A DNA stretch of 64,000 nt, from NCBI GenBank assembly GCA_029721435.1, contig CM056574.1, forward strand, positions 74,877,501 to 74,941,500, written 5' to 3'. Below the pieces are notes generated by a model. It was not told where the DNA came from, did no database searches, and worked only from the letters and a program-made list of their open reading frames with translations. This stretch comes from Gymnothorax reevesii (lineage: Eukaryota > Chordata > Actinopteri > Anguilliformes > Muraenidae). Shown here piece after piece: positions 21,301 through 32,722 of this stretch. Numbering within the stretch: the stretch's first letter is position 1; each line of letters starts with the position of its first letter. Position numbers and translations under genes: made by a program.

Positions 21301-21588
21301 TATGATTCAAAAATATGTTGACGAGTCCTAAAGACCAATCGATGGTAGCGTGGGGCGGAGAGTTGGTTGCTCATCAGGTTGGAGCAATGATGAATAGACT
21401 TGGAGGAGGGAGGGAGAATCCAATCCGGTTTTAGCTAGTTTCTGTTCTGATGGAACATTTATGTTAGCTGTCTGTATAGCGAGGTGCTGTTTGAACTTCT
21501 TCGAACACTCGGTACATAGTTGCAATTCAGTTTCTCCATTCGAGAAATATTTTCTCCATCTGGTTTAAAAAACAAAAGAAAATCAGCC
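21260..21588 (+). promoter_or_regulatory. Probable promoter and 5' UTR of the hmgn1-like gene
   Basis: Within 330 bp of the start codon there is a CCAAT box (21335-21339), an inverted CCAAT (ATTGG, 21266-21270) and a GC box (GGGGCGG, 21352-21358), with no obvious TATA box. This suits a broadly expressed chromatin gene. The transcription start cannot be fixed from sequence alone. Confidence 0.5.
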
Positions 21589-24422
21589 ATGCCGAAAAGA
21601 TCCCAAGTAAGTTCACCCATGTCGTATATATTTGGTTAATTTTTTTTGGTTTATACCGTGGAATTGTTATATATTAATACTTAAGTAGGCAGGAAATATA
21701 TTGTTGCGAATTGCGAAGGCTGTTATACTGCAATTGCCGCTGTTGCTTGACCCTTAAATGTCCATCCGTATGGTGATACAGGGAAGTGGCGCCCTTTTAC
21801 TTGGTGTTGCACTTTATTTTTCCATATATGACTTTTGTTTCAGAAACACGCGCGCGGGTAGATTTGAAAGACTTCGGCTTTTTTGCAGATGTTTACTAGC
21901 CATCTTTCTCGGTTTAAATCTTCATCCCGCAGATTTGCCACAAAATGCCTTCAACATTGTTCCAAACAAAGGGGTGCAACCCTGTGTCGTTCGCATAGGT
22001 TGCGACTCTGCAGGATTTCTGGTCGGCAAATCGTCCATGCGTGGTGAAAACCATCTCTTAACGATCTGAATGTTTTCAGCTAAAATATTTAATTTAATTT
22101 CCACGAATTTGAAGAAACTTTGAATATGGTTTTTGATCTTAACTTGTGCAGTTACGCGTAAATATCGTGCGCTAATCCCCATGGCATGTAAAGGGCACAC
22201 AAAAGTCTTAGGGTGTCATGGCTGCCTTACTACGCAAGAGGAACATTAGCTACAATACTGCAGCCAAGTAGTTAAAGGGTGCCTTACAGGTGTGGAAGCC
22301 TTAATGGTCATCGGAAACGACTTCAACAATGAATAAAAACCCGCCTACGCGTAATGTTTCAAATGCGTTTTATGGTGAATTGAGTTTTGCTTGGATCCTG
22401 CGTTCATTCTGCTGGTTCATTGCGTTTGTTCTTGCGGTTCTCGCGTTTTGCGTTATGTAATGGCGATTTTCCGTCATCGCCGTGCTCCCTACTATATTCT
22501 GTAGTTTGGACGATCGCTAAGGATCTCGGAGTTTAAAATTCGAATGAATGGCGGGAAGATAACTCCACTAGTCTGAGTGCATTCATTTAGCAAATCCCCA
22601 TAAATTACAATTGAATGAATGCGGAGGCGGGGCCGCGTGTTCCCTTCGGCTCATGGTCCCTCGAGCAACGGGCTTCCACAAGACGACGATTAAATGTTAT
22701 TTTGTGGAATCTTGAACTTATTTGGTGTAATTTGTTAAAGTAAGTTTCAATATTTGACAAGAAACGAGATCACATTTTTTATGCACCTCTAAGTAGCCAC
22801 AATGTTTCTGATTTCCCCTCCCCAACCCCCCTCATGTTACGTAATGTTACTGTTACTATGGAGTGTGCTACCCCTCCCCCACATACATGTCTCTGCCCCT
22901 CAGGTTGTTGATTTTAACCCACTCAACTTTTTCTCTCTACTCAGACAAATCATGAAACTGATGGAGAGGTGACAGAGGTAGAGCAGGTAGAGCAGTCTTA
23001 TTTTTAATTTCTTTTATTTATTTTTTTTTTAAATAAACTGTTTCCTTGTCACTGCTATTGGCAATTAGCCTTAGTATGGGAAAATCCCTCTGTACAACAC
23101 TGGTCCATACGCAATCCTTATACTGCTCATTGACTTGTCATTTGGTGCTCATTGAACTGCTCTCAAGTCTTCGTTAATTTTTTCTTATTTCATTTTTAGG
23201 TCAAGAGACGGTCTAGGAGATTGAGTCTGGTAAGTGCTTTGACTGGTATCAGTTTTGCCTGTTAGTTTGCCATAGATGATCGAATATGACCTTATCTAAT
23301 GTTTTTTTTGCAATTTCTTTCAGAGAAATGAGCAGTGCCCAAAGATGGAGCCCAAGCCAAAGGTACCTAGAAGTAAACATAAGTAGAAATATTTGACGTC
23401 ATTTTATCTGAGGGCAGGATGCACAATTACTTGATCAGCAATATGGTATGGAATGGTGTCATTAGCAACTATAATAAATGGTTGAACAATTATCGTCTTG
23501 GTAGCCCTTGAGCACATTGTCAGACTTAAGACCTTATTTTGATGACAAGCTTTGCTGTTTGGATTTTCAGCAAGTGAGGGTTGTTTTGTGTGTGTGGTGT
23601 GTTTTTTTTATTTTTTTATTTTTTTTTTTATTTTTGTGGCATTTGCAGAAGACGCCAGCAAAACCCAAAAAGATGAAGGAGCCTGAGAAACCCAAGAAGG
23701 AGGAGGAGGAGGAGGAGGAGAAGAAAGAGGAAGAAGTGCCCACTGAGAATGGAGAGGCCAAAGCTGAGGAGGTGCAGTGCCCGCCCAGTTACATATGTGA
23801 ATCCACCTAACATGGCTGTGGCATTTTTAATCGTGTTGGCTGTGCAGACGTGCTATGCAAAGGCTTTTGACTGAATCTTAATGCGGACTTGCCATGTGTG
23901 CTCCAAGTTTCAGCTGATTGGCCAGTTATTCTGACAGTTTTTCATGTACCATGATTGCAATGCTTTCTAAATGTAAAGGGTTTGCATGTTAAAATGCTTA
24001 ATGTTGTAATCAGTATTCCTACCAGAAATATTGCGTATGGGGTTCTATCCAATGATTTTCACTCCTTCCTTCCCAAATTGGGCGATGAAGATGATCTGAT
24101 ATTGAACTGGTATGTTTTTCTACATCATGCCCCTAACTGTGGTCATAGGGAGGAGGCCATCTTGGTAAGTGGTAGTTTGGGTAGGAAGAAAGACTGTCTG
24201 ATCTGATAATGGAAAAGATTCGGGTTGAATATAAGTAGTTTTTTTTGCAAAGTATAGAACTGCTGATTATTACATGGCTGAGGCCTTCGATGGTTGCCTT
24301 TATTGCTTGACGTGCCATTTCCTTTTTTATAACTGCAGGAGGCGCCAGCTCCCGAAGAAGCAGAACAGAAAGAAGCTGCTGATGAGGAAGCTGTGGGAGG
24401 AGAGGAGGCAGCAGCTGAATAA
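21589..24422 (+). CDS. hmgn1: HMGN1-like nucleosome-binding chromatin protein, six coding exons
   Basis: Nuclear HMGN-family protein that binds the nucleosome core and loosens chromatin. Coding exons: 21589-21606 (MPKRSQ), 22945-22977, 23200-23229 (KRRSRRLSL), 23324-23362 (MEPKPK), 23649-23771 and 24339-24422 (stop TAA 24420-24422). All introns are phase 0 with GT-AG ends. Exon 2 could instead end at 22986, adding VEQ. The total is 327 nt, about 108 residues, normal for HMGN. Recognised by the MPKRS start, the RRSxRLS nucleosome-binding core followed by PKPKK, the ENGEAKAEE motif shared with HMGN1/3, and a Glu-rich acidic tail. The nucleosome-binding stretch RNEQCPKMEPKPKK is more diverged than usual and contains a Cys. 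The exon-by-exon layout matches vertebrate HMGN genes. HMGN3 is the main alternative. Frames such as 23508-23810 are exon 5 plus intron sequence. Confidence 0.85.
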
Positions 24423-24542
24423 CATCCTTTCCCACTTTTACCAATGCTCTCCCATACCTCTTTTCTTGTACAATTCAGAGGAATATTTTTATCAAGTATT
24501 TTCTAAAAGCAGGTTTTTTTAGTAGTTTGATTGTAGAAATGC

Positions 24543-24579
<37 letters not shown>

Positions 24580-25430
24580 AAAATTGAAATGGGACATGTA
24601 GTAGCACACATTTGGAAAGGGATCCTGCCACATTGTCTGCACCTCTGGATAAAGACTTAGTCAATAGCTGGTTAACATTTAAAAATCTGGTGTGTGGGAA
24701 GAGGAGGTAGCAGCCTTTGAAAAGGTAATCGCAATGTTTCAGGTAACTTGTACTACTGGGGGAAACTTGCCTTGAGTGACTAACATTCCGTAGGCTGTGA
24801 GAGGGACAGTATATGTAACCTGTATCTTATGGGGGTGGGAGGGTGGGTTGAATTATTCAAGTAGGTAATGCATTGTTTTATTGTTCATAATATTGGGGGG
24901 CTATAATTAGAATGTAAGCTGTGCTCGATAAATGTCAACTCTAACTCATGCACTCTTTTTCTTTTTTTTTTCTCTCTTCCTGAATCTGCAAACTTGGTAA
25001 TAAACCTGTTCCCTAGTCACAGATTTCTGTCAGGCCTGTACATTGCATGTATTGGTTTTGTCTCATTGTTTGGTGATAGCATTGCAATAACATTTGTATA
25101 GTCGCTGTGAGAAAGGGTTTTCAGACTTTGTATATGCAGTATGTACTGGTACGGTGAGGATGATAAAATGGAATATCCCTGTGTTCTTATTTAAGCTAAC
25201 GACATGCATTACAGTGTTAAAACATTCTGGTTATTACTGTACCTGAGAAATGGACTCGTAACGCAAATGACTACTTTCTCTGATCTCAAGTAAAAAAAAA
25301 AAAAACCAGCAGCAGCAATATTTACCCAAGTGGTTTTTAGGTAACAAGTACAAATGTACAGGTTTTTTTTCTTCTTCCTTTGTAGCTGTATCTGTGTAAT
25401 GATTGGTATAAACAAACCAATAAAAGGTTG
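24423..25430 (+). other. Probable 3' UTR of the hmgn1-like gene
   Basis: Long T/A-rich trailer with an A-run at 24546-24577. Polyadenylation signals AATAAA lie at 24999-25004 and 25419-25424. The first would give a 3' UTR of about 600 nt. No other gene seen here. Confidence 0.55.
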
Positions 25431-26559
25431 GTTATACATTTTGTTTTTTTTACTCTCACCCACCCCCCGTGTCCTGGTTCTTCCTTCAATGTCTTGGACA
25501 CGGACAAAAAAGGCTATTTCATTTTCCCATGTGTGCTCATAATGCTGAAATGGTTTTGTTAGATTGATTTGGATTGGGAGGTGAACATTAGTCAGGAGGG
25601 AGCTCAACCACACAACACTCTGGTCATCTTGATGTCATGCAGTGGTGTTAGTCGGCACCTTTTAAAAGTAGAATTGGGCCCTTGTGCAATATATTGTATA
25701 TCAATAGAAAAGAAGGTTAAGCATTGACCTATACCTATATATTGGTTTTATGGCCATAAAAACGTTGGGAAGCAAATTCAACTGGAAGTAAGCCTCGACA
25801 TATGAACTGGAGTTGGGGACACAGTGTTGAATAAAGGCCAATGAAAATGCAATGTCAGCAGGTAAAAACTATTCTAGTTGACGATGTGAATTTTTATATG
25901 GGCTACTGGTGATCTCATGTGTCAGTTATGTTTCTCACTTCTCCGTGCGTCTCTGGCTTAAGTAAAACAAAATCAGTTTTAATCAATCAAAATTGCATAT
26001 TTAAAGGCTCCTGAATTGGCTTAATTCTGGGCTTATGTACACTGGATGCAGAAGCAACCGGAATGCTTTTCGCGTTGCTGAAATGAACGTCATTCTTCAT
26101 AAGGTGGTTTTGTCCTGAAAAATATTCGCAGGGCATGAGCACAGCTGAATGAAGATGTACCAAAAACTTTGAAAACCCTCACACCTTAAAATTTGTGCTT
26201 TAACCAGAGAACGCCAATGTAAAGGAGTTTTGTTACGATTACTACTGCATATGCTCACAACTTTGGCAGAAGTAAATCACCTTCCCGATTTCAACTTGCA
26301 GTTATTTTTCTATTATTGGCAATGGGAACCAGCTTATATTCTTTGTATCCTATAGGGCACAGCTTAAAACTGTTTGGAATCCTTGAATCTCCACAGAAAG
26401 CACCTTAAATGGACCATGTCAGCTGGTGCGCATGCGTAGTAGAGTCCAGTCGATTAAATTCATGCAGTGCGGAATCAAAGGAGCAGAAATATAAACCCCA
26501 AGCTCATGAGTTTGTGTGTAAAGCGTACCCAGATAGCAGCAGGAATCGGCCCGATTCCG
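25431..26559. other. Intergenic stretch
   Basis: No gene or repeat terminus recognised; only short frames. Confidence 0.4.
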
Positions 26560-26812
26560 TTTTAGTGTCGGCATCGGCCCGTATTCAGAAACGACACCCA
26601 CAATAATTGAGTGTGTGAGCACAATAACCTAGTGTCAGTTTATACTAAATGAGTAAGAGGTTGCCAAACACTCATTTGCTTTCAGAGACCCCACGCACGC
26701 TGAAAATTGTCTCTCTTTCTAAGGCCCGTATTCAGAAACGACACTCAAACTGAGTGAGTGCGTGAGTACAGAAACTGGGGCCGTATTCAGAAACGACACT
26801 CACCCTCCACCA
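26560..26812 (+). repeat. Clustered fragments of a GGCCCGTATTCAGAAACGACACTC repeat
   Basis: The string CCGTATTCAGAAACGACAC occurs three times, starting near 26577, 26727 and 26782. A diverged inverted relative (AGTGTCGTTTATGATTACGG) lies at 32397-32416 inside the long inverted repeat there. Related tracts (CTCATTTGCTTTCAGAGACC) are also shared between 26669 and 32461. This looks like a MITE family with several truncated copies. Confidence 0.65.
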
Positions 26813-27340
26813 GGGATGAGCCGTCAGGGTAGGCAGGGTAGGCACTGCCTACCCTAGGCTATCATCAAAAATAAAGTTGTTAACAATTATTGATCATTTT
26901 AATATCTAATCTAATTTTGAAGCCATTTGATATTTAGTTTGTCTTTATGCTGTTGCTTTAAGTCATTGAGTTATAATGACACAACAGCGCCTGCCTCTGG
27001 CCAGACAGGGGCCTTCAAATCAGTCTTATCTTTGCAGGGTAGGCACAGCTCTGACATGCCTTTGAATGACACGTTATCAGAGACGTAGTGTTCGCACATG
27101 CGCAGTGTTTTTTCATATGCTTTATTATGTACGCAAAAAGGCAGGACGCTACGCTGCCTTTATGCGTAAGTGTCACAGGCTAGTCATTCAATCTGGACGT
27201 TCGATGTCTTAGTGGATTCGCACCAATGAGTATACACTAATCCGGCGCGAATTCTATGGGCGCCGCCATCTTGCCTACCGCCATTGTTGCGTGGCTTCGT
27301 CTGCGACTTGCCGGTGCCACCTAATGGACTTTATCATCCT
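26813..27340 (+). repeat. Probable transposon 5' region with GGGTAGGCA motifs
   Basis: It starts with GGGTAGGCAGGGTAGGCACTGCCTACCCTA, a short palindromic cluster, and a further GGGTAGGCA at about 27038. It precedes the WP-motif exon at 27383. It may be the left part of a hAT or similar element; I could not find a matching right end. Confidence 0.35.
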
Positions 27341-27382
27341 GCATCCTGCTCGTGAAAATGTGAGGTGACAGATATATAGACA

Positions 27383-27446
27383 ATGGCAAAGGAAAGAGAT
27401 CATTGGGTAGATGACGTCAGGCAGTGGCCAAAACTTACCGATGCAG
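27383..27446 (+). pseudogene. First-exon remnant with a DDVRQWP motif (transposon-associated type)
   Basis: ATG at 27383 opens a 21-codon frame, MAKERDHWVDDVRQWPKLTD, followed by A and a phase-1 donor (GCAG|GTAATT, GT at 27447). The HW-DDV--WP signature resembles first exons of SWIM/YqaJ-type proteins found with fish transposons, from memory. No following exon was identified before the opposing THAP exon, so I treat it as a remnant. Confidence 0.35.
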
Positions 27447-28212
27447 GTAATTTATTGACAACGTAATGTATTAAGACATGTATGTGATGATAATAAAACT
27501 GATATTAACCCCTTCAGAACTGAGATCCTTAAGAACACCGGTACCGGGGACGGTTATTACGCGTCATAAATACAGCATTTTTTTAAAATCGCGACATGTG
27601 GAGCGGCATATCCACATTTCGCGAAGAAACTCGGCCAAAAGCTCATGTAAACAATTTTTACCTCAACCGAACACAATTCAAGAACCAAGCAAGTAAATAA
27701 GCATGCAGTAGAACATAAGCTAAAATCATATCAGCGCTGCATCGCCAGGATTTCTGCTGAATTCGTGGTATGCATAAAAACGATACCTCAAATAAAAGAG
27801 GAATGTCCGCAGAATGCAACGATATGAGCCCGGTCATTTTAAACCGACACCACATTGAAAGAACAGCAGGCATACACTTTACAGTCGACAGAGATGAGCA
27901 GAAAAAAATTCTTACCTTTGACATTTTGCAATAATAAAACTGCGCGAGGGTAAATCTGCGCTTGCTAATGTTACCCCAATGGGTTCGTGTTATAACGAAA
28001 CTAGTCCTGCCCGGATCCTCGCGTGTTGCTCCCCAGGGCGTTGCTTCAAGTATCTCAACTCAGTAGCCTTTCGCTCCATGGCAATGTACTTTCTTAGCAT
28101 CGTAAGCCGATAGCAGATGTCAGGAAGATTATGCCGGAAGGAATTTGATAGTATGAGTCCTGATGATTGTAACGAGCGCTAAACCACCGTAATCGTAGAG
28201 ACCTGGCCTGAG
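27447..28212. other. Stretch between two convergent exon remnants
   Basis: No continuous coding signal. The minus frame 27658-27924 starts ATG TCA AAG followed directly by GTAAG, which could be a tiny first exon, but there is no supporting domain. Confidence 0.35.
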
Positions 28213-28413
28213 CTACAGCTTTGCGTTCCTCCACTTTTGACGCAGATCTTGGTCCTCCGCTCGACCAGGAAACCTATGTAATCCGTAAGGCCGTAAACAT
28301 GGGCAGTCAATGTGCAGTATAAGTTTGTGAATTTCACAAGCAGTTTTATTCCAGGCCTGTAATTTCACACCGTTGTTAAAGCAGCCGAACACACAACACG
28401 TTCTTCCCGGCAT
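28213..28413 (-). pseudogene. THAP zinc-finger exon, N-terminal part
   Basis: The minus-strand frame from ATG at 28413 begins MPGRTCCVFGCFNNG and continues with DCPCLRPYGLHRFPGRAEDQDLRQKW. A Met-Pro start, an early C-x4-C and a later HRFP followed by KW are the THAP DNA-binding-domain layout. The final C-x2-H pair is missing, as expected if it lies in the next exon; AAGCT|GTAGCT near 28216 is a possible donor. THAP domains occur in host transcription factors and in transposases of P-type and other elements. I favour transposon origin given the surroundings. Confidence 0.55.
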
Positions 28414-29339
28414 GACTGAATAGCATACGTACTAAAAAAAAAAAGAAAAGAAATTGAAGAACATTTTCGCAACTACAGTTAACGTCTGCAACAACCGCTA
28501 CGAGACCAATACGCTACTTCCTGCAGCGGGGCAACGCAGCAATGGCGGCACTGATTTACTTCCGTGTTTCGCCGGATTGGTGTATCCTGGAGAGGCCGCC
28601 GCTTCCTTCTACGAGCGCAGTTGAAGAAACCAATATGGCGTCAAGTGCACCGCACTTCTCAATTTCCCATTGACTGAAATGTAGAAATTCCTGCTATTTT
28701 CCGCCGAACTTAGGGGTCCTCCGAAAAGATTTCAACATATTTGTGATCGAAAAATAAACATTAATGCGCAGTTCTACATGACACTGTTCGAGACGTCGAA
28801 AATATCAAAACATGTCAGAATGGGAAGCACAGCATTAACTAGCCACTTGTGTAGCTGGCGTGTTAGGTAATCGAGTCGCTGTCAACGGCTGTGATGGCGA
28901 ACTTTATCTGTAATTTAGCTTGCTAGATAAACTTAGTCGGCACAATAAACTCATGTTGCTTACAAATGGCGATGGTCACGTAGGTCCTATGCCCATGTAA
29001 TTTTAGCCAAGTTGCATATCTACATATAGCATTAGCCATAGCGAATGACCTCGCCAACGTTCGTGTAACGTTAGTGGTGTTCATTCCGGATGAATTGTAC
29101 AAATAAACGCATCCTTATCAGGCATCTGCCTATCTAGGTACTATTTAGTGAGCAAGCTTTGATTTTTTTGTATTTATTTATTTTAATTACGATAACGCAA
29201 TCCTAGCTGGGGCTATATACACTCACTGACTCACACCTACGTCAAATTTAAGGCTTAAATTTGATTAAACCACCTAGCTAGTGTTATGTCATTTTGTTTG
29301 TTTTGGCAAAACAAACAAGATGACATCGCTAACGCAGCA
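28414..29339. other. Intergenic stretch with one short shared segment
   Basis: 28622-28670 (GTTGAAGAAACCAATATGGC...) is an inverted relative of 2592-2640, which lies just upstream of the hAT transposase remnant at 2717. Otherwise nothing recognised. Confidence 0.4.
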
Positions 29340-29727
29340 AATATTTTGATTTTGTCAGGCTAAAGGCCGACCTCATCGACTTATACAGCCCTGCTATGGT
29401 CAAGGAAAAATCTCCCTAACTTCAACTGCTGGCTTTATTGGTGGAGAATGACCTTGAACAAACTGATCGAGGCCACAAAACAGCCGAAATTGGTGCCGAC
29501 AATTCCAGCTACCACAGAGTCAGTGGAGCGGTCTTTTTTCTGCCTTAAAACGCCTCAAGACCTGCAACCGCTACAGAACGGAGCAGGGGAGACTTTCATG
29601 TTTGGCTATCATTTCAATTGAGAAAGAGGGACTTGTTAAGCTGAAGGCCAAAACAGAAGAGTTTTACAACGCTGTCATCAACATCTTTGTCAAAAAGGAC
29701 AGACGCATGGACTTCATATTCAAATAG
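29340..29727 (+). pseudogene. hAT transposase C-terminal (dimerisation) fragment
   Basis: The plus-strand reading from about 29505 contains SALKRLKTCNRYRTEQGRLS, then AIISIEKEGLVKL and a KDRRMDFIFK end followed by a stop at 29725-29727. Upstream pieces (TTES-QWS) require a frame change. This is the hAT C-terminal dimerisation block of the ZMYM1-like type. The minus-strand frames over it are shadows. Confidence 0.7.
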
Positions 29728-31254
29728 CCTTAAGTGCGCTTTAACCACTTCTCTCCCCCTCCGCTCTCTTTTACGCACACAATAACTTTCCGGACTGTCA
29801 TGTCTGTCGTTATGCATCTAATAACAACCTTGTGGCTAAAGTTTTTTTTAAATTGGTGTTTGTCTGATAGAATTCTGTGGGTTTTTAGTGTTTTGTAGTT
29901 TGTGTATGTTGAGATTATGATGCGGTGAAGAGAGATGTGGTCAAAGATGGAATGTGTTAGGTGCACTTCGCTTGTCTGGTTAATATGGTTTAGCAATAGG
30001 AAAATTAATTGCATTAAGTATAGGGAAGAGATCCACTTAAGCATGCATCGGTGCAGGCAAGCCGTTATGTTGTTTTGCGCGCTTTCACCAACTTTCTCTC
30101 GCTAGAACCTTCAACTTTTATTCAGACATAAAAGCGAAATTTAAAAAAAATTGAAGCTTTAAGATTATTTGAAAACAAAGTACACATTAATTCTGAATGC
30201 ATACAATAAATCAAATTCGCTAGAAAACGTCATAAATTTCAAACATTTCACATTAAATTGGTTTTAAACCACCCTCCTATGCGCACATAGTGCGACAAGT
30301 TAAATAATATATTGATAACTCAAACACGGATTTGATTTCACTCTTAACAGTTTCAAAATAAACTAAAAGTCAAAATCTAACGAAAAACGCAACTTTGTGC
30401 GTGTCCGGTGTCTTTCAAGTGTCTTTTAAGTCACAATAAATTCGTTAATCCCCGCAAATGCATGATGTCATTCATCCAGATTCGCAGTGTTACTATTTAC
30501 AGCATTCAACAGTTTTTGGAGTAATTATGTTTGATTTTGCCGGTGTTTTTACGGCTGACTTTATACATAAAATATTAATTAGTTTTTACGTTTCGGTCTG
30601 CCACTGCCTACCTCGACCCAAACCTCACGGTTCGTTACTGCCCTCCACTCACCATATAGTGAATACAATTGAAATACAACTGGAGTGTGAGAGAGACATA
30701 GACCTACCACTGACCGAGAGAGCGGTATCACACCTCGCCAGTTGATATTCACAAACGCCACTCGAGCAAAACTGACAGTAGTGGGCACTGGGTATCACAG
30801 GCGGTGCATCGGCTGCTGCAAAGGGACGCTCAATCCTCACCCTTCGGTGCTGAATGACCTAATCCTGTCCCGGTTTACTTTTCCTGATTAGAAAGTTTCT
30901 CAGACTAATTGGTGAAACGACAATAAAACGTATGTTAATAGCGTTGCTATACATTGCATCACAAAATTGAGGCGTTTCTTTCGCACATAAATGACAACGT
31001 AAATATCATCATGTCTTCATAAATTCTGTGGTCGAGTGGCTCGCGAAAGGTGCAGGACAGCGCGCGAGGCTCTCTAAGCAACAAGCTGTGAAACGTGCCT
31101 AACATTTCCTTCGACATTCAGCAATTAAGAATGTAGAAAAGAATGGATTCTCGTGACTTATAGCTACACGAGCCTCGCAGACCAATCCACACGTGCCCCA
31201 CGAGCCAGCTGAGCGCAGAATTATTTAACCCATGAGAAAAGAAAAGCGGGAGAA
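29728..31254. other. AT-rich intergenic stretch
   Basis: No supported gene or repeat terminus on either strand. Confidence 0.4.
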
Positions 31255-31560
31255 ATCCGAATGCGTGACAGTTGACAGATATGCGTAATAAATTAAAACT
31301 GGCCACACCTGATAATGTTGAGAGTTTTCAAAATTTCTGCAATGGTAATTTAATTTATTGAAAACAGGGAAATAATTATCAGTGCTCAAACTAACTTTAC
31401 AAGTAGACCTGGCGAAACACGATGATCCATCGGAATTTTGGAGTAGGCTACAAGTAAATAAAATTTTATTAAATGATCTGATATGACCCTTTTCAATCAT
31501 TATTTTTAAAGGATGATTTTGAGCTTCCCCTATTGCCAGTTCACCAGTAGGTACTGGTGG
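31255..31560 (+). repeat. hAT right-end fragment (same family as 1874-2473)
   Basis: Shares the segment from AGTTGACAGATATG through AAAACTGGCCACACCTGATA to the terminus GAGCTTCCCCTATTGCCAGT followed by TCACCAG. The outermost GCCGCCACTG is missing or changed. Confidence 0.65.
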
Positions 31561-31601
31561 GTACACAAATACTAACCTCGAGTTCACCACAGTGCAGTTC
31601 A

Positions 31602-32722
31602 TAAACACTGAAACCAGGTGGTCAGTTAGTAAGTTACCGGCATGGTTATCATCATTAGGCCTATAGTTAAAATCTGCATAGTTGCGATTGCGTAGAGCAC
31701 GTGGCTGTAAAAGATCCAGAGTTTCTAATGTTTTTAGACACCTGAAAGCCATGACAACCCTGCTGAAAATTTCAGCCTTGACCAGCCCAGGCTGGTCAGG
31801 CTGGTTTAAGCTGTGTTTTGGACACTTTTAGCTGGTCAACCAGCCCTTCACCAGCTGACTCCAGCTGAAAATACCAGCTTAACCAGCTTTAACCACCTTC
31901 ATCAAGCTTCAGAGACCAGCTACACCAGCTATGACCAGCTAAGAACACAGCTCAGACCATCTTAAACTAGCTTAGAAATCTAGCAGCTAGAATTCTAAGC
32001 TGGTTTAAGATGGTCTGAGCTGTGTTCTTAGCTGGTCATAGCTGGTCTAGCTGGTCTCCACAGCTTGACGAAGGCGGTCAAAGCTGGTTAAGCTGGTATT
32101 TTCAGCTGGAGTCAGCTGGTGAAGGGCTGGTTGACCAGCTAAAAGTGTCCAAAACACAGCTTAAACCAGCCTGGGCTGGTCTAGGCTGGAATTTTCAGCA
32201 GGGAACGAAATACCGGCGCAAGCTAGTGCAGCTCAGTGTTCCCTGCACTCAACCTTCACTCTGAAAGAGACGCTATTTTCAGTGTGAGAGGTCTCTGAAA
32301 GCAAATGAGGGTTAGGACAACCTCTGACTCATTTAGTAGGCCTATAACCTGACACTAACTAAGTTTTAGTACTCATTAGCACTCAATTAGTGTGAGTGTC
32401 GTTTATGATTACGGGCCTTAGGGTCAGGTTATACCAAACGAGTCAGAGATTGCCCAAACACTCATTTGCTTTCAGAGACCTCACTAGCACTGTAATTACT
32501 ATCCCAATCTGAGTGAAGGTTGAGTGCAGGGAACACCTCCCTTGAGCTGTACTAATTTGCGCCGGTATTTTGTTGTCTTGGCTTTCAGGTGGTTACAAAC
32601 ATCAGAAACTCTGGATCATTTACCGCCACGTGCTCGACGCAATCGCAAATGCGCAAATTTTAACTTTAATGATGATAACGATGCCGGTAACTTGCTGACT
32701 GACCCCCTGGCTTCACTGCGGC
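31602..32722. mobile_element. Long inverted-repeat element interrupted by a palindromic element
   Basis: 31602-31757 is the inverted copy of about 32572-32722 (GAAACTCTGGATC, CGTGCTC-ACGCAATCGCAA and so on). 32204-32360 is the inverted copy of about 32405-32570 (ATACCGGCGCAA, TTCCCTGCACTCAACCTT). Taken together this was one element with arms of about 320 bp, into whose left arm the 446-bp palindrome 31758-32203 inserted. The right arm supplies the unfilled sequence at the insertion point. The frames 31225-31752 and 32524-32730 are arm sequence. Confidence 0.75.
31758..32203. mobile_element. 446-bp palindromic element (CCCTGCTGAAAA ends)
   Basis: The left arm 31758-31983 and right arm 31987-32203 are inverted copies separated by only 3 bp (CAG, 31984-31986). 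Ends are CCCTGCTGAAAAT and ATTTTCAGCAGGG. The body is rich in ACCAGCTTA/TAAGCTGGT motifs, like the CCAGCAT element at 11600-12198. Comparison with the unfilled arm of the host inverted repeat suggests a 2-bp (AA) target duplication. Confidence 0.85.

Noticed and set aside
23508..23810. Intronless 100-residue gene
   Set aside because: It is intron sequence plus HMGN exon 5 read through both splice sites.
24154..24175. Additional hmgn1 exon (GGAGGAGGCCATCTTG before GTAAGT)
   Set aside because: There is a good donor, but no pyrimidine-rich acceptor, and exon 5 to exon 6 already joins in frame.
32022..32264. Frame present identically at 35596-35838 as a conserved gene
   Set aside because: It translates the palindrome arm; its repetition is due to the tandem duplication.
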